In this document: piece after piece, positions 43,566 to 63,239 of the stretch
Layout of the letters: every line of letters starts with the position of its first letter
How positions within the stretch are numbered: position 1 is the stretch's first letter
DNA from: Agrypnia vestita
Lineage: Eukaryota; Arthropoda; Insecta; Trichoptera; Phryganeidae
Direction: 5' to 3'
Length of the DNA: 64,000 nt
NCBI GenBank assembly: GCA_016648135.1
Contig: JADDOH010023031.1
Coordinates: 40,814 to 104,813, forward strand
Translations under genes and position numbers: made by a program
The notes under the pieces: generated by a model
Databases searched by the model: none
The model's input: only the letters and a program-made list of their open reading frames with translations
What the model was told of the DNA's origin: nothing

Positions 43566-44190
43566 TTACCATCTGCCGTTTCCGTGGGGGTAGGCAGAGA
43601 GGACAGAGTGCCATACTCTTCTGTCCTGACATACAACTTTCGCTTCATCTACAATCATACATCTTCGCATGCAAGCTTGACGGTTGTTGAGGCTTCTAAA
43701 AGGACCATCTTTCAGTATCTGGTTAATCTGGTCATGCCACGTCTTCCGTGGTCGCCCTCTCTTTCTGGCGCCATTAACACTTGCATTAGATATCTTTCTT
43801 ACCATTCCTTCCTCATTCATTCGCTCAACATGCCCAAACCACCTGAGCGACCCTATTTTTATTCTATGTATTATGCTACGATCAGCTTTACATTCATTCC
43901 TAATATATTCCCTCTTCTATCGAACATACTTCCCAAGTACATAAACTCATCTACTTGTTCCAAACATTCATTGCCTACTAGTATTTCACACGTTGTCTTA
44001 CTTTCCTTCTTCTCGAATACCATCACTTTTGACTTGTTTACATTCCTAATAAGGTCACTTTCCTTGCATACATCATACATCCTGCTTACTAGACTTTGTA
44101 AGTCTTGTTCGCTATTTGCCATTAATACTGCATCATCCGCATACAGTAAACAGCGTACAATCAAATACAGTAAATGTCAAATCAAATGGC
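43566..44190 (-). mobile_element. LINE family A, RT palm and tail
   Basis: Minus-strand frames read MIVRCLLYADDAVLMANSEQ (YADD active site), EQVDEFMYLGSMFDRRGN and a tail with RKRGRPRKTWHDQINQILKD, separated by one break near 43840. It is the best-preserved family A copy in the window. 5' truncated and dead. Confidence 0.75.
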
Positions 44191-44347
44191 GATTATCCCT
44201 TTTTGCCCGTTAGCCATCGATATAGTAAATTCTCGATTACGTTGCGCGGCCGGCCGTTTGTTCTGGGGCAATTCTGCCTATGCAAACGGGTGGTTATGGG
44301 GTTTTTAATGTATAGTTCAATTTAAAGTCAGTTAGTTAAAAACAATA

Positions 44348-44368
44348 TTTATTTTTACACATTTTATT
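44348..44368 (-). promoter_or_regulatory. Polyadenylation signals of the SREK1IP1-like gene
   Basis: Two AATAAA hexamers read on the minus strand (44368-44363 and 44353-44348), about 110-125 bases after the stop codon. Confidence 0.5.
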
Positions 44369-44475
44369 ATAAAATATTGTCGGCAGGTTCCTCATAAGTT
44401 TCACAAAGTCAATGTATTCCACTGAAGTAAGACACTCAAAAATAAATCACGTTTGTAAATAATTAAGAGCACAAC

Positions 44476-52078
<7,603 letters not shown>

Positions 52079-52343
52079 TTACTTAAAATACGCACCAAAG
52101 AATATTAAAATGCTGGTGTGTAAAATAGGATACACAATGACTTTCTGGGGAACAGGAAACTAAACAAATTCAAATCTACTTCAAAGACAACCAAATAAGA
52201 TACTGAAAATAATTTTCAAATTAAATTAGGTAAAATTGACATCCAATCGAGTCAAAAAGAATATTGCTTAATATCCCAATTTAAAAATATCCAGGTATCA
52301 TTACCAGTTGCGAAATCAATGTATTAATGGGAAGGACCATATA

Positions 52344-53063
52344 CAGTCGAACTCGGTTATAAGGAGCGCGATGGGACCGACTAAATTTGCTCCTTATAGC
52401 CCGGACTCCTTATATCCGGGATTCACATTTTTCACAAATTTTTTTGATTGTGTGATGTTATTTTCAAGAGCAACTAAATAAATATTCTTATCTTTCCAGA
52501 GTGATGAAACTGTAGAAAACGATTGTGAAAACTTTTTGACGCCGATAATTTCGACTTTTTCACTAACCTAAAGATACTTTCGTTTGTTAGTGAACATGTT
52601 TAACTGATTAGGCATTTAAATGCTAATACAGTAAACTGCATAAAATAAACTGTCACCATAAACATTTTGGAAACCCCCAATAATCGGAGTTATATGACCA
52701 GTATTCTCGACCTTCAGTAAGCTATTGTTTGCCTGTGCATGTGGGATTTTCGGACACAAGTTTGTGTACATCATAAAATGAACTCTAATTAAGTGGGAGC
52801 CGCTTTAAAAGCAAAGTGAAAAAGTTCATTGTTATGAGTAGGTACCTACACAGTACGTATGGTACGTATTTGTCTTTTTTTCTGTAATCCAAGCAAATAT
52901 GTTTGCAGAGTATCTAAAATTTGCTCCGTATAGCCGGGAATCGCGCTCCTTATAGCCGAGAAGGTTTGTTTGGGAATATGCGCAAAACAAAATGAATTCA
53001 CAGTTTTTCTCATTACAGTCGGGATCTCCTTATATCCGAGCTCATTATAACCGAGTTCGACTG
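52344..53063. mobile_element. pogo-like non-autonomous element, TA duplication
   Basis: 720 bp from CAGTCGAACTCGGTTATAA to its exact inverse TTATAACCGAGTTCGACTG, flanked by TA (52342-52343, 53064-53065). Subterminal repeats of CTCCTTATAKCCSG recur several times on both sides. CAGT ends and TA duplication fit pogo/Tigger. No transposase. It lies 300 bases upstream of the SREK1IP1-like ATG. Confidence 0.8.
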
Positions 53064-53069
53064 TATATC

Positions 53070-55480
53070 TCTAGCACAGCGAAAGAAAGTGATTTAGAAC
53101 TTAGAAAATTGATAATGTGTGTATGTTCATACGGTGGAATTGTGAACGTTGAGCCATCCTATAAAGACTTCCATAGCTTAGTGCCTGTGAGACTTTTATG
53201 ATTTATCTTAATAAATACCAGTCAATTTATTACAATTGCGTATACATAATGCTAATGTATGAGTGAGCGATATATGTATGTGCGAGAAAGACACAAGGTC
53301 ATATGACCGCTTCACGCTAGACAGTGTTGACACAATAAAGCACTTGAGATTTGTTTCGAATGTATACACCGCACATAATGCGTCGTTTTATGTCGTACTT
53401 GAATTTGTTTTATTACTAACGTTTTAGAATTGCAATTTTCTCCATTGGTGCAAATCCGATAATGCCATAAATCTGAATTCAACTTTCCATCTAATCATGG
53501 TCTTCAGCTGACAGTACTTCACTATCCATCTCCAATCATAATGCTGGATTAACCGTGAACGGACATTGCATCATCACAGACAATAACTATCTTTAAAAGC
53601 AGGTTTACCTTTCCCAAAGCCTAGGTTAACCCTTCCTTAAATTTTAATCCATCTACTCGTCTCGTTATCATGCAGCTAGTTTTGCAACTGTGACGTTGTT
53701 TACCGGAAATCTATTACAATTGTTCCACCAAATTGTGTGGTTGGTTGTAAGAAGTTACCAACGGGCAATAAACCCACCAACCTATACAAAAAGTAAATGT
53801 ATATATGTAAATAAAAAAGAAAATGTTCGTTTGTACAAAATCGCTAATCTCTGAAATTTTTTCACTGATTGCTTTGAAATTTTGACACAACATTGCATTC
53901 AAATTCGATGATGTCTTTGTATACTTACTTTGTTTTTATATACCTACTATTTATTTATTTAAATATAAAAATGTAAATGTTTGATTGTCCAAGATCTTAA
54001 ATCTCCTAAAGTTCTTCAACTATTGAAATTTTGACACGTTCCATTCGAATTCGCACAAATTGTTTAAAAAAAAGGCACTGGTACCTACCCTTTCAATATT
54101 GTTAATATAGGGGCGTGCAGTGGGAACATCGTAGCATGAATTTTACGTAACCAATTATTTGGAAAAAAAATCGGAATACAACATATATTTCGTAATATTT
54201 CTAGCACAATTGTTATTATAGCATTCAAAAGTCATGCTTCAATGTTCCCATTGCACGTACCTGATAAATATTTAGACATATACCTACCTAACATTTTCCG
54301 AATTCAAATTTTTTGATTATAATTTTTTGATTGTCTTTGCTTGAATAAAGCATTTGAACCAATGATAAAGTGCGCTTCCGAGCTTATCGTTTTAAACGAC
54401 ATTATTCTGAGATTCATAAAAACCTTTAATATCGCATTCTTATCGTTATTTATTATCGTATCTATATTTATATGGTAGATAACTGTCATCTAAAATATTA
54501 ACATAAAACTGTCATCTAAAATATTAAAATAATCCACTCGTATATTGAACACTCTTTGTCGTCGAGTTTGTTCTTTATCCGACGAACTTGAATACAATAA
54601 TAGTTGGACATCGCTATCTGAGAACATTTTCCTTGAAAATGCAGCAGTAGTCAGCACAGTAAATATGTACATGTTAAACAAACGGCATTAACGCAAATTG
54701 ACAACGGACCTAACCTTAAAAAAATAATACGTCAATCTGTCATACTTCTGTCAATTTCGACTAACGGACGGCAAATTGACTGTCAGTTTTGGCTGTCTGT
54801 AAAATTTGACTAACGGATTGTCATAAGATGAAAAAAATGAGGTTTGTATCAAATTTCGGTTTATTTGGTCTGAAATTTAACTAACGGACGTTTATAATTA
54901 TGCATGATTAAATATGCAACTTTAATCGCAGTATGAATACGTCTTAGATATACGCGAGGGACTACATACTTCGGCTGTGACTCAATCCCTTCTTCTAAAG
55001 GGGTTTAGTTCATCTTTGCACAATTTTATACTCTGAGGTGGGCAAGGAATTTACGTCAATTCATGGCTCAAGTTTGGAAAATAGGCTAAACTTTATTTTA
55101 TGGCCTCTTTATTATGTGTTTAGGTTATAAGTGGATAAATATTGTGTTAATATTAAGACATATGTATATATTTATGTGTGCACTATATATTATACTAAAC
55201 AATATTTCATTGTATACAACTATTTTATTTGTTAAAGGTACAAAAGTTTGACCGACTGACAAAATTCTCAGGGCCAGTGAACGCGAAACTGAAATAGTTT
55301 TAAATAGATCATAACGCTATTAATTTCACGTAACAAATATAAAACTCAAACCTTGTATTCAAAATCTTCAATTATTTCTTGATTTAAGATTATAATTTTG
55401 GGTTTGTTTCGGAAAGTTTGTTTTCAAAACACAGACCCGACCATAGAAAAGAGGACACGACCTGACAGGTGCCACATAAT
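53070..55480. other. AT-rich intergenic DNA, no gene recognised
   Basis: Short ORFs only. Two related AT-rich segments with TTTTGACAC (about 53870-54035) and repeated CTAACGGA motifs (about 54760-54890) hint at old repeats. No RNA gene seen. Confidence 0.4.
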
Positions 55481-55790
55481 AGGGATGGATAAAAAATATC
55501 GATATATCAATATATCGTTTTTTTTAAATATCGATAATTATCGTCGATATTTTTTTCGCCATATATCAAATATCGATATTTTTTTCGAGTATCAAGTTAA
55601 TATGTTTTTCGATATTTTTTTCAGGGTACTTTTTTCTTTTCCGGTGGTGACTTTTTTTTTCTTTTTTTTTTGGTCGCCAAAGGCTATATTTTTGAAATCG
55701 ATATTTTTTCTTCGATATATTTTTTCCGGCGACCTTTTTTTTTTGGTCACCGATATTTTTTCTTCGATATATTCCTGTCGTGCGCAAGCG
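55480..55790. repeat. ATCGATAT-rich repeat region
   Basis: Many copies of ATCGATAT and TTCGATATT, with long T runs and two TTTTGGTCRCCRA blocks (about 55670 and 55743). It starts after TAGGGATGG, a hAT-like end, but no matching right end was found. Confidence 0.5.
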
Positions 55791-55971
55791 TCGTGACTCG
55801 CATTTATGTCATGTGGCGGCGCTGATTGGATATAAATTGGCGCTTATTCTCGGACATGCGCATAAAGGTACAAATACACATGCTTATTTTGAGCATGCTC
55901 AAAACTAGAATGCCCTAACAACTGTACACACTTGCTCATTATTAGCATTCTCAAAGCTAACAATCGAACAC

Positions 55972-56222
55972 ACATGCTTATTAGTGGCATGCTCTTATCA
56001 TATAATAGAGAGGAATACTAGTTCAAAATTGAAACCAACTTTGCACACTGAAATAGTAAATTCAAGTGAACCAATAAATCAAAACTGTTCCCGGGTTTAA
56101 TCAAATACACATGCTTATTACTGGCATGCTCTTGTCATAAGAATAGAGACGCTCTTGTTCAAAATGGAAACTTTGCAAACCGAAATAGAAAATTCAAGTG
56201 AACCAATAAATCAAAATAGTTC
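55972..56222. repeat. Two-copy direct repeat, about 135 bp
   Basis: CACATGCTTATTA, TGGCATGCTCTT, a TAGAGA block and ATTCAAGTGAACCAATAAAT recur in the same order at 55972-56085 and 56107-56210. Shorter ACACATGCTTATT / GAGCATGCTC pieces lie just upstream (55875-55950). Confidence 0.7.
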
Positions 56223-56229
56223 CTAAGTT

Positions 56230-59200
56230 CCATCCGCACATTTTTGATTTTAGTCTTTATAATTTTTATTGTAAGATTTGAATCATTCAAGTATTTTAAT
56301 GAAGTTTATATACCATATTATTTGCGGTGACCGAGTATTCCACAGACATTCGTGATTCCTATAATAAGTCGTGAAAAGTAATGTTTTGTCATCACCCCAA
56401 CGCGCCATATTTGTTTCATCTGTCGCTGACTGAGAAGATCGCATCGATAATCGATACTAGCCGCGAATGACATTAGCATGCTTAAACAAACCTATTTCCA
56501 CATGCTCAAAAGATACCCCTTTCACCCGCAAATCAAATGAGCATGCTCATAAATCAATCGGTGGTTGATTTTTGAGTGCGCTATTAATGTGTGTGTACAC
56601 ACATGCTACTAATAGGGTAATTTCACATTTTACAGATATCCATGAAAATATATGAAATAGATTTAGAAAAATAAATTATATTTCGTAACTCAGTATGGAT
56701 GGTGTGGCACAATGTTTTCATTCATAATTTTTATAAAAAAAATCTTAAAAGATACGCATCTGATGTACCGGAATATGACGCGAACCAGGTTATTAATTTT
56801 GTCCTAGGGCAATACCGATATCAAAGCGCCCATGTTTCGAAAATCACGCGCCATGTGGTCACAGCCAGAACAGCCCCGACATGTTCGATCTTTTGTTCGA
56901 GGACGAAATATGTGACCTATTGTTCAAAAAAAAAAAATAACATTGCAACGGACGATCGCCCTTAGGATAGCCCGCCATAAAACATACGAAACAATGAAAT
57001 TAGAAAGTTAGGGTTGCCGAGGGCGTTGGGCATCGCCGAAGACATTAAGAGTGCACGGCCTTTTGTTAGGATGGACAATACGTTCGCAACCTTTTGTTCT
57101 TAAGTAACATCTTGGAAGGGTAAAGGACGGTAAACCTTTTCTTGCAGCGGGACGTATATCTCTAACCCCGATTAAACAATAGAAAGAACATCTTGGCCAA
57201 ATGCGAACACATGGGACAACGGTTTAGAAAGCTGCGTTTTGTTAGAGAAGTCGCCATTGTTTTGGGAAAGACATTTTTTAGAAAAACAAGATAATAATTC
57301 CGAAAGTCGTCGCAGTAAACTTACTATTGTCCTCGACAGACAATAGAGATGTTTTAGAAAGCGCTGACATACCGATCCCCACATGGCGACACTATCCGCG
57401 AGATGTAGGATCGTATAAATTATATGATTATTATATAAGGGCGCGAGGATCCCGCAACGCACGACCAGGCGGTCATTATCAATAAAGATAACAGGGGTCA
57501 ATCAATTAAGAAGGTAGAGGCCGAATTAGAAATTGAGGCAAAGTGGTGAATCATAATATCAATGTAATATGTACCTAATTAATGAGCAACTGATATGTTT
57601 AATTTAAGTAAGGTAATGATAGTTTAGATAACCCAGGCCACCTCTGCAGGTGGATGTTACTCGTTTTATATGTAGTTTTCTCATTTATTCTGTATTCTAT
57701 TGTTAAGTACCGAAATGAACGGGACATTGCAATTTGAAATAATAACGAGATCATCCCGAATTAATCTAACTTGTGGCAAATAATAAAAAATGTATTGATC
57801 GTAATAAAAGGAAAAAAACTTGATTGTATTATTGCCGACGATGTTTGATATTGATGTAATATATAATATATAACGTAATAGAATATTATCTCGTGAAAAG
57901 ATGTAACACGGTTGACGAGATATAAGATTCCGACTTTTTAGTCTTTTGAAATCTGTCTGCAGAATGAATTTTAGCACACGGGGTTGAAACAAAATAGTTT
58001 AATTAATTGCAAATAAGTAAATGCCGTGTTGGAATAAACATTAATATTACTTTAGATCGAGGCTTTCATGTCTTATGTTTTCATGTATTACATACACCTA
58101 GTTGAATAATGTTAATTTGTGAGTTTTAATTATTTTTAAGAATAATGTTAATTTGTCATTAGTTATTCGAGCTCCCAGTATTGTGTTTTTTTTTATACAA
58201 ATTTGTAGGTTGTAGGTATATAACCTATCTGTAAACATGCAATTATTGTTTTGATTACTCGTTTAAGCAAGGTGATTTGTCGGTCTGTTTTAAAATAGTT
58301 GTTTTAATCTAGTAATAATAAAGCTCAAATAATTAAATTCACTCTTTACGATACACCATTCACTTTGGTATTTGTACGCTTTAAAAAAAAGAAAAACATA
58401 ACGAAAATTCTGAAGTTAGTTAATTGTAGTAGGGACTTCCGTTATTGGTAGTGTTTCAAAATAATTCTTGTTTGGAAAATGTTCAATTGTCTGCCTGGTG
58501 GAATGTGGCTTATATAATTTTTTTTAGTGTTCTCTATTTTTATTCTTTTCTTATATTCTTATACCAGGGGTGGAAGAAAGCTGATTTGATAAGATAATGA
58601 TTAGTATAATGAAAGTCCTAAAAAAAAATGTTTTGCATTCAATCCAGCTTACATATTGAAGTAAGAATTTTCATTATTTAGGTGTAAATAATGTTACATT
58701 AATTAATTTACGCCAAGTTTTCTTAATTTTTCTTCTAGTAATAAGGTTTAACATAATTTCTTGAAAAAAAAATGTTTATCGAATTTGATTATGTTAGTAT
58801 ATGTAAGCATTCCTTTCGGGAAAGTGGCGTTGATGCAAATTCATGTACTTTGTAATCCCAAAAGAAATTACAAAGATGTATACAGAACATTAACATTAGG
58901 GGACCCGCTTGAAGCATGTATCCCATGTAAATAAGTTTTTATGTTAATTGATTCACTAAGAAATGCCACGATGTCTGTATAATTTTAGCCCTTTGTTTTG
59001 TATCTCTATGTCACATATTGACAATTATGTTTGGTCCAACTAAGAAGTACGATAGCTTGTTTTATTTAAGCTAAAATTAAAAATAAAACTAAGTATCAAG
59101 TACATGTTGTCATTGTTAAAGAAAAAAAAATTAAAAAGAAAAAGAAAGGAAGAGAATATGCGGAGTGGTAAATTTTAAATACCGTCCGGTTTATCATATA

Positions 59201-59240
59201 AAAAAAAAGAAAAGAAATAATAATGATTTTGTGGAGGTAT
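56230..59240. other. Intergenic DNA, no gene recognised; possible LTR-like promoter near 57415-57500
   Basis: Mostly AT-rich. At about 57446-57456 ATTATATAAGGG (TATA-like), then GC-rich bases and AATAAAG (57481-57487), in the order of a short LTR. No ORF with a domain and no tandem LTR partner were found. Confidence 0.3.
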
Positions 59241-59250
59241 CGAAGATAAT

Positions 59251-59362
59251 CAATGTAAATGATAAGGATTGACCTGTAATGATGTAATGTATAAATAACG
59301 TTAAATCAATGTTAATGATAAGGATTGACCTGTAATGATGTAATGTATAAATAACGTTAAAT
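59251..59362. repeat. Two-copy tandem repeat, 56 bp
   Basis: CAATGTAAATGATAAGGATT ... TATAAATAACGTTAAAT is repeated at once with one substitution near its start (59251 and 59307). Confidence 0.85.
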
Positions 59363-59769
59363 ATTGGGAGGCCTACTGTAAGAATCAAACTGACACTTAA
59401 TAATAAGATTGATATTGTAATGCATACTTAAGGAATTTTACTATGATCTAATGAAACCCTACGTTCAATCCCATGTAATTAGTCAATAATGGTAGAAATA
59501 ACTGGTCGATAAAAATATGTCTATCTGGCGTGTCGATTTAATTAAGTATGTATATGTAAGCAGTTTTATTTTTGGGTAATAAGTGTTGATGCGAATTTGT
59601 GTTTTCAATTTTCCGCCTTTGCCAATTTGTACTGTAATATTTTCCTTAAGTTTAATTCATTTTGCAATGTGTTTTTGGTGACGGGATAGGGATATGAACA
59701 GTGAACAAAGCGTTCATGAAATAACAAAGTGTTTAGGCCTACATACCAGAAAAGCATCGAGATTAGCCG

Positions 59770-60860
59770 CAAACTGGGAGAACAATAGGGGGCGGAACGG
59801 AGGCAACATTGGGTTCAGTAACCAATAGCGTCAATCGGGACCTAGGAGGGATCGAGAGAGACGAATGAACGACGGAGGCGGACATCAAAGGAGCCAATCG
59901 GCGAAAGACCAACTGGAGGCTTCCCCTCGAGTCCCCGCGACCACACCCTGGGTCGCCGGGGAGAGAATATAAGGCGAAGCCAGCCGCCAAGAAGGCAGTT
60001 GAGTTGAGTTGAGTGTGGAGGAGAAACTAGAGATTCTAGCGGTGCCCGTAAAAACAGCATCGCCGATCACTCTAGTAACTCCTGGAGGAGCGAAAGTTCG
60101 AAAGGTAACGACCGCCATTCGCTACCGAGTGCTGTGACGCACCGCCGCAAACGCCGAAGTATCAGTGCCGCGACGGAGAACCGACGCTCTGCCGACGACC
60201 GCACGAGTACCCCGACGACGCCGGAAGCCGTAGAAGAAGCCTGCATCCACAGAGGGGGACCAGCAGAAGCCGCCGCCGACCGAAAGAAGCGGCACGAAGA
60301 AGATATCCTTCACGTTCTCCGCAAACAGGTTTACTAGCTTAAAGACTTTTTCTCCCGCTCGCCTAGTGCTACCAAAAAGGCTTCTCGTCACCACCCATTT
60401 TGACTTTAAGATAAGACTCTGTATGTGCTTTGTTTTTTTGTTATTTACTATTTTATTTCCCTCTCTAGATTAAGATTAATTTAAATTGTAAACTGACTAC
60501 CACTTTGCCTCGTTTTATGTAGATCATTTGCTACTTTGTTCAATATAGAAACTTGTAAAATTGTTTCGATTTTATTATTTTTATATCCCTTCACCCGCCT
60601 CGAGATATCAGTGTCCTAGTCAGTCACCTGACGTTTTGATTGTACCTTGGGGAGGGCGTAACCGCCGGCACACGTAGATCTGAGATCTCCCGGCCGGTTT
60701 ATCGCACCGTGATTTTAATATCACCTCAGACCCTACCCCCCCGACTCCGGTATATCACCTTAATAAAAAATGTGCGCGAGGTAGAATGCCACCAATATAA
60801 ATTGGCGTGCGATCCCGGGCGTCCCTGTCGCGAAACAGAAGTTGCCAGGGTGTAATTTGT
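59770..60860 (+). promoter_or_regulatory. GC-rich block with TATA box and polyadenylation-like signals (probable LTR or 5' UTR)
   Basis: A GC-rich island in AT-rich DNA. GAGAATATAAGGCG (about 59964-59977) looks like a TATA box, followed about 25 bases later by AGTTGAGTTGAGTTGAGTG. TTAATAAAAAATG lies at about 60762-60774, and the block ends near TAATTTGTTACA. The order fits a long LTR or a retroelement 5' region. No attached gag/pol and no boundary repeats were found. Confidence 0.3.
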
Positions 60861-60908
60861 TACACAATACGTAATATACCGAGTGTCCGGTACATCGACA
60901 AATATATT

Positions 60909-61133
60909 TTATGATATTATAATAGAAATTTGGTCGGGCAACACTAAAGAAACAAACCAGTATACCAGTCTCTCTATTCTGTGTATACCAGTAATGGCAG
61001 CCGCTCTATCTGGAGTCCTGTCAAACGGTAATATTGATCCATTATTTGCTTTTTCAGCTTCGCAAAACTTTAAAACTACATTGTAAATTCTTCTTGCACC
61101 ATCTGCAAGGTGATGCAAGACTGTTTTGGACAT
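60909..61133 (-). pseudogene. Second relic of the HTH transposase-like gene
   Basis: The minus-strand ATG at 61133 opens MSKTVLHHLADGARRIYNVV, then FCEAEKANNGSILPFDRT and PDRAAAITG. This parallels the relic at 25109 (MPKTIKSGVREIILK..., LIAATSG). A GTATAC donor after AAAITG and a TTCTTTAG acceptor downstream put an intron at the same place; beyond it a matching frame reads VARPNFYYNIIKYI. No catalytic domain follows. Confidence 0.4.
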
Positions 61134-61509
61134 AATTCAGTGTATGTTGGAAATCAAGATGTCACAGCTCACGCGCAAATACGAGACTGAATTGAATTAC
61201 AGGGCGAGGGGTTACCGCCGGGTGCGGTCGGGGCGGGTTTTAGTTCCAAAGTCGCCGCACGCCAATTTACGTTGGTCAAGCTCTGTGTACGTTATAGGTA
61301 CGTTCAGTCGCAACCATAGATAAGATATGGTCGCAACTGAATATATTATCTTATCTATAAACATGCTATAAACCTGATACACCAGGTGGGTTCTGATTGT
61401 CCATTGTAAATAGAATTTAATTTATACATATTAACATATTATTACAATTTATTTATATCATAAAATTTGCTCAAATGCTTTATCGTTAATCTATCATCTA
61501 ATCTTATTA

Positions 61510-62130
61510 TCTACCTTAATCCTAGAGACCTCGTCGCGTTATGGGGGCCGGTATACTTCCGGCCTGGAAGTCAGCTAGGCGAGCTTTCTCAGCGCCGCGC
61601 TGCTGTCTGTTCTTCGCATCTCCGTCGCCTGCGCACGGAGGCTTGGATCGCTCCCAAAGCCATCTCTCGTCCTTGTTGGCGATGGATTTTCGCGGTCCTG
61701 TTAGCGCCAGGGGCGGCATCCATTGCATGGCGGTTGACTGTTTCCAGTCCAACAGGATCTCGAACTTTACTTTTTCACTTCACCGTTCCGGCTTCGCGAT
61801 TGTTGAAGCCGGTATGTCACTCTCTCTAGACTTCAGTTCGTCCGTCAGCTGTCCGATAGCTGACGGCAGCTATCTATTTCACTTCTGCACTGATTACTCT
61901 GATAACTCTTGATGACTAATCATTACTCGACTTCGCTGATTGACTGTCAACTGCGCTGACTGTTGACTTCCTGACTCTGTGAACTAACTATCCCGGCACA
62001 GCATCCGGCCTTTTATCTTTGGCCGTCAGGGCGGATCTCTGCCGGTTTCCTTGGCCCGACCTTCCTTCTCGGAATTGGTCAATCGGCGTCACCTCGGCGT
62101 CCAGAAGGGTAGCCCCTTACCTGCCCCCGC
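61510..62130 (-). other. GC-richer block, promoter-like on the minus strand
   Basis: The minus strand has an AAGATAAAAGGCC TATA-like element (about 62010-62022) followed by a stretch with repeated GTCA/TCAG units and open frames. Possibly the 5' region of a retroelement; no domain seen. Confidence 0.25.
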
Positions 62131-62142
62131 CTCCACGCCTTA

Positions 62143-62287
62143 GGCCCGATTGTTTCAAGTTCGATCAAAGTAAGCGGTCAATCAAAGCATAGATTTTTAC
62201 GAAAACGGATCGTCTGATTGGTGGAGAACGTAAAAATCTATGCTTTAAAAGAACGCTTACTTTAATCCAACTTGAAACAACCGGCCC
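62143..62287. mobile_element. PIF/Harbinger-like MITE, copy 1
   Basis: 145 bp, flanked by TTA (62140-62142, 62288-62290). Termini GGCCCGATTGTTTCAAGTT and, inverted, GGGCCGGTTGTTTCAAGTT. The interior has AAAGCATAGATTTTTACG and its inverse. Confidence 0.8.
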
Positions 62288-62290
62288 TTA

Positions 62291-62391
62291 GGCCCGGTTG
62301 TTTCAAGTTCGATCAAAGCAAGCGGTGGAGAACGTAAAAATCTATGCTTTAAAAGAATGCTTATTTTTATCTAACTTGAAACAACCGGCCC
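62291..62391. mobile_element. PIF/Harbinger-like MITE, copy 2, in tandem with copy 1
   Basis: Begins right after the TTA that ends copy 1 and is followed by TTA (62392-62394). Same termini, but about 44 bases of the left interior are deleted. Confidence 0.75.
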
Positions 62392-62551
62392 TTAGTCATT
62401 TTGTAATGGACCCGTTACGATGCACATCTCGTAGGCCTAAATTCATTGTCCATATTAGCCACACTGTTTGTTAGAGATGCACTTTGTTCCACACTATTTC
62501 AACGATTTTTCTTATTTATATTACCTTAACACATAATCATTACAGAATTAT

Positions 62552-62675
62552 TTATCTTCAAGTTTGTGTTTACTGGGGTATTATGCCGTGTTGTTACGAC
62601 CTTTCTGGCCGACGTTTCGGATCCATCATCAGGGCTGATGTTGTTGTCTTGAATTTTGGTGTTGTTCGATTTAGA
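62552..62675 (-). mobile_element. Penelope-like element terminus fragment
   Basis: TCAAGTTTGTGTTTACTGG through GTTGTTACGACCTTTCTGGCC matches the short terminus of the arms at 38119 and 32170. About 14 bases are deleted inside the hammerhead-like core, leaving CTGATGATGGATCCGAAA on the minus strand. Confidence 0.7.
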
Positions 62676-62919
62676 AAAACATAACATGTGCAGGGATGGT
62701 GCGATGATACGATATACGTATCAAAGAAATGTAACGCGCTTTTGTTCCCATCTATGCCATATTCATACACTTCATTTTAAATATTTGTTCTAATTGTTTT
62801 CAATGCTCTGCTTTATGATTTGTTGTAAGATCTATTGGGTACGTCGAGGTTTATACTAGACACTTTGTGTATTTCAGTCGTATTGTGAAAATAACAAGAT
62901 TTACGACAGATCGCCTTAT

Positions 62920-63230
62920 TCGGTGATTATTACCCAAGACTCAAAAATAGACGCATTTATTTATACCCTTGTAATTACTTGATCGATTTACATTAACGAC
63001 TTTTGCAGTTTTAGATGAGACACTTGGAAATCAGTCGCGAATCTACATGGTCCAATTAGTGTGATATGTTCATCGGGGAGAATGTGGAGTAGGTACCTAT
63101 AAGGGAATCATAAATAATTGTCATTAAATACCCAAGACGAGAAGCAGAAATTGCATTCTGTATTTTGTCTACATGTACGAAGGTGCAATATCGCTCTTCA
63201 ACACCCAAAGTTTGTGCAATAATGGTGTTT
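62920..63230. repeat. Diverged copy of the NKRF-like 3' flank
   Basis: Matches 40594-40860 in order and orientation (ATTAACGACTTTTGCAGTTTTA, CCAATTAGTGTGAT, GAAGCAGAAATT, CAACACCCAA). No NKRF coding sequence is attached. Confidence 0.65.
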
Positions 63231-63239
63231 CGAACAGGA

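Noticed and set aside
61467..61912. 120-codon overlapping plus-strand ORFs
   Set aside because: No domain; low-complexity Arg/Ser/Cys composition in a GC-richer block whose promoter-like signals are on the other strand.
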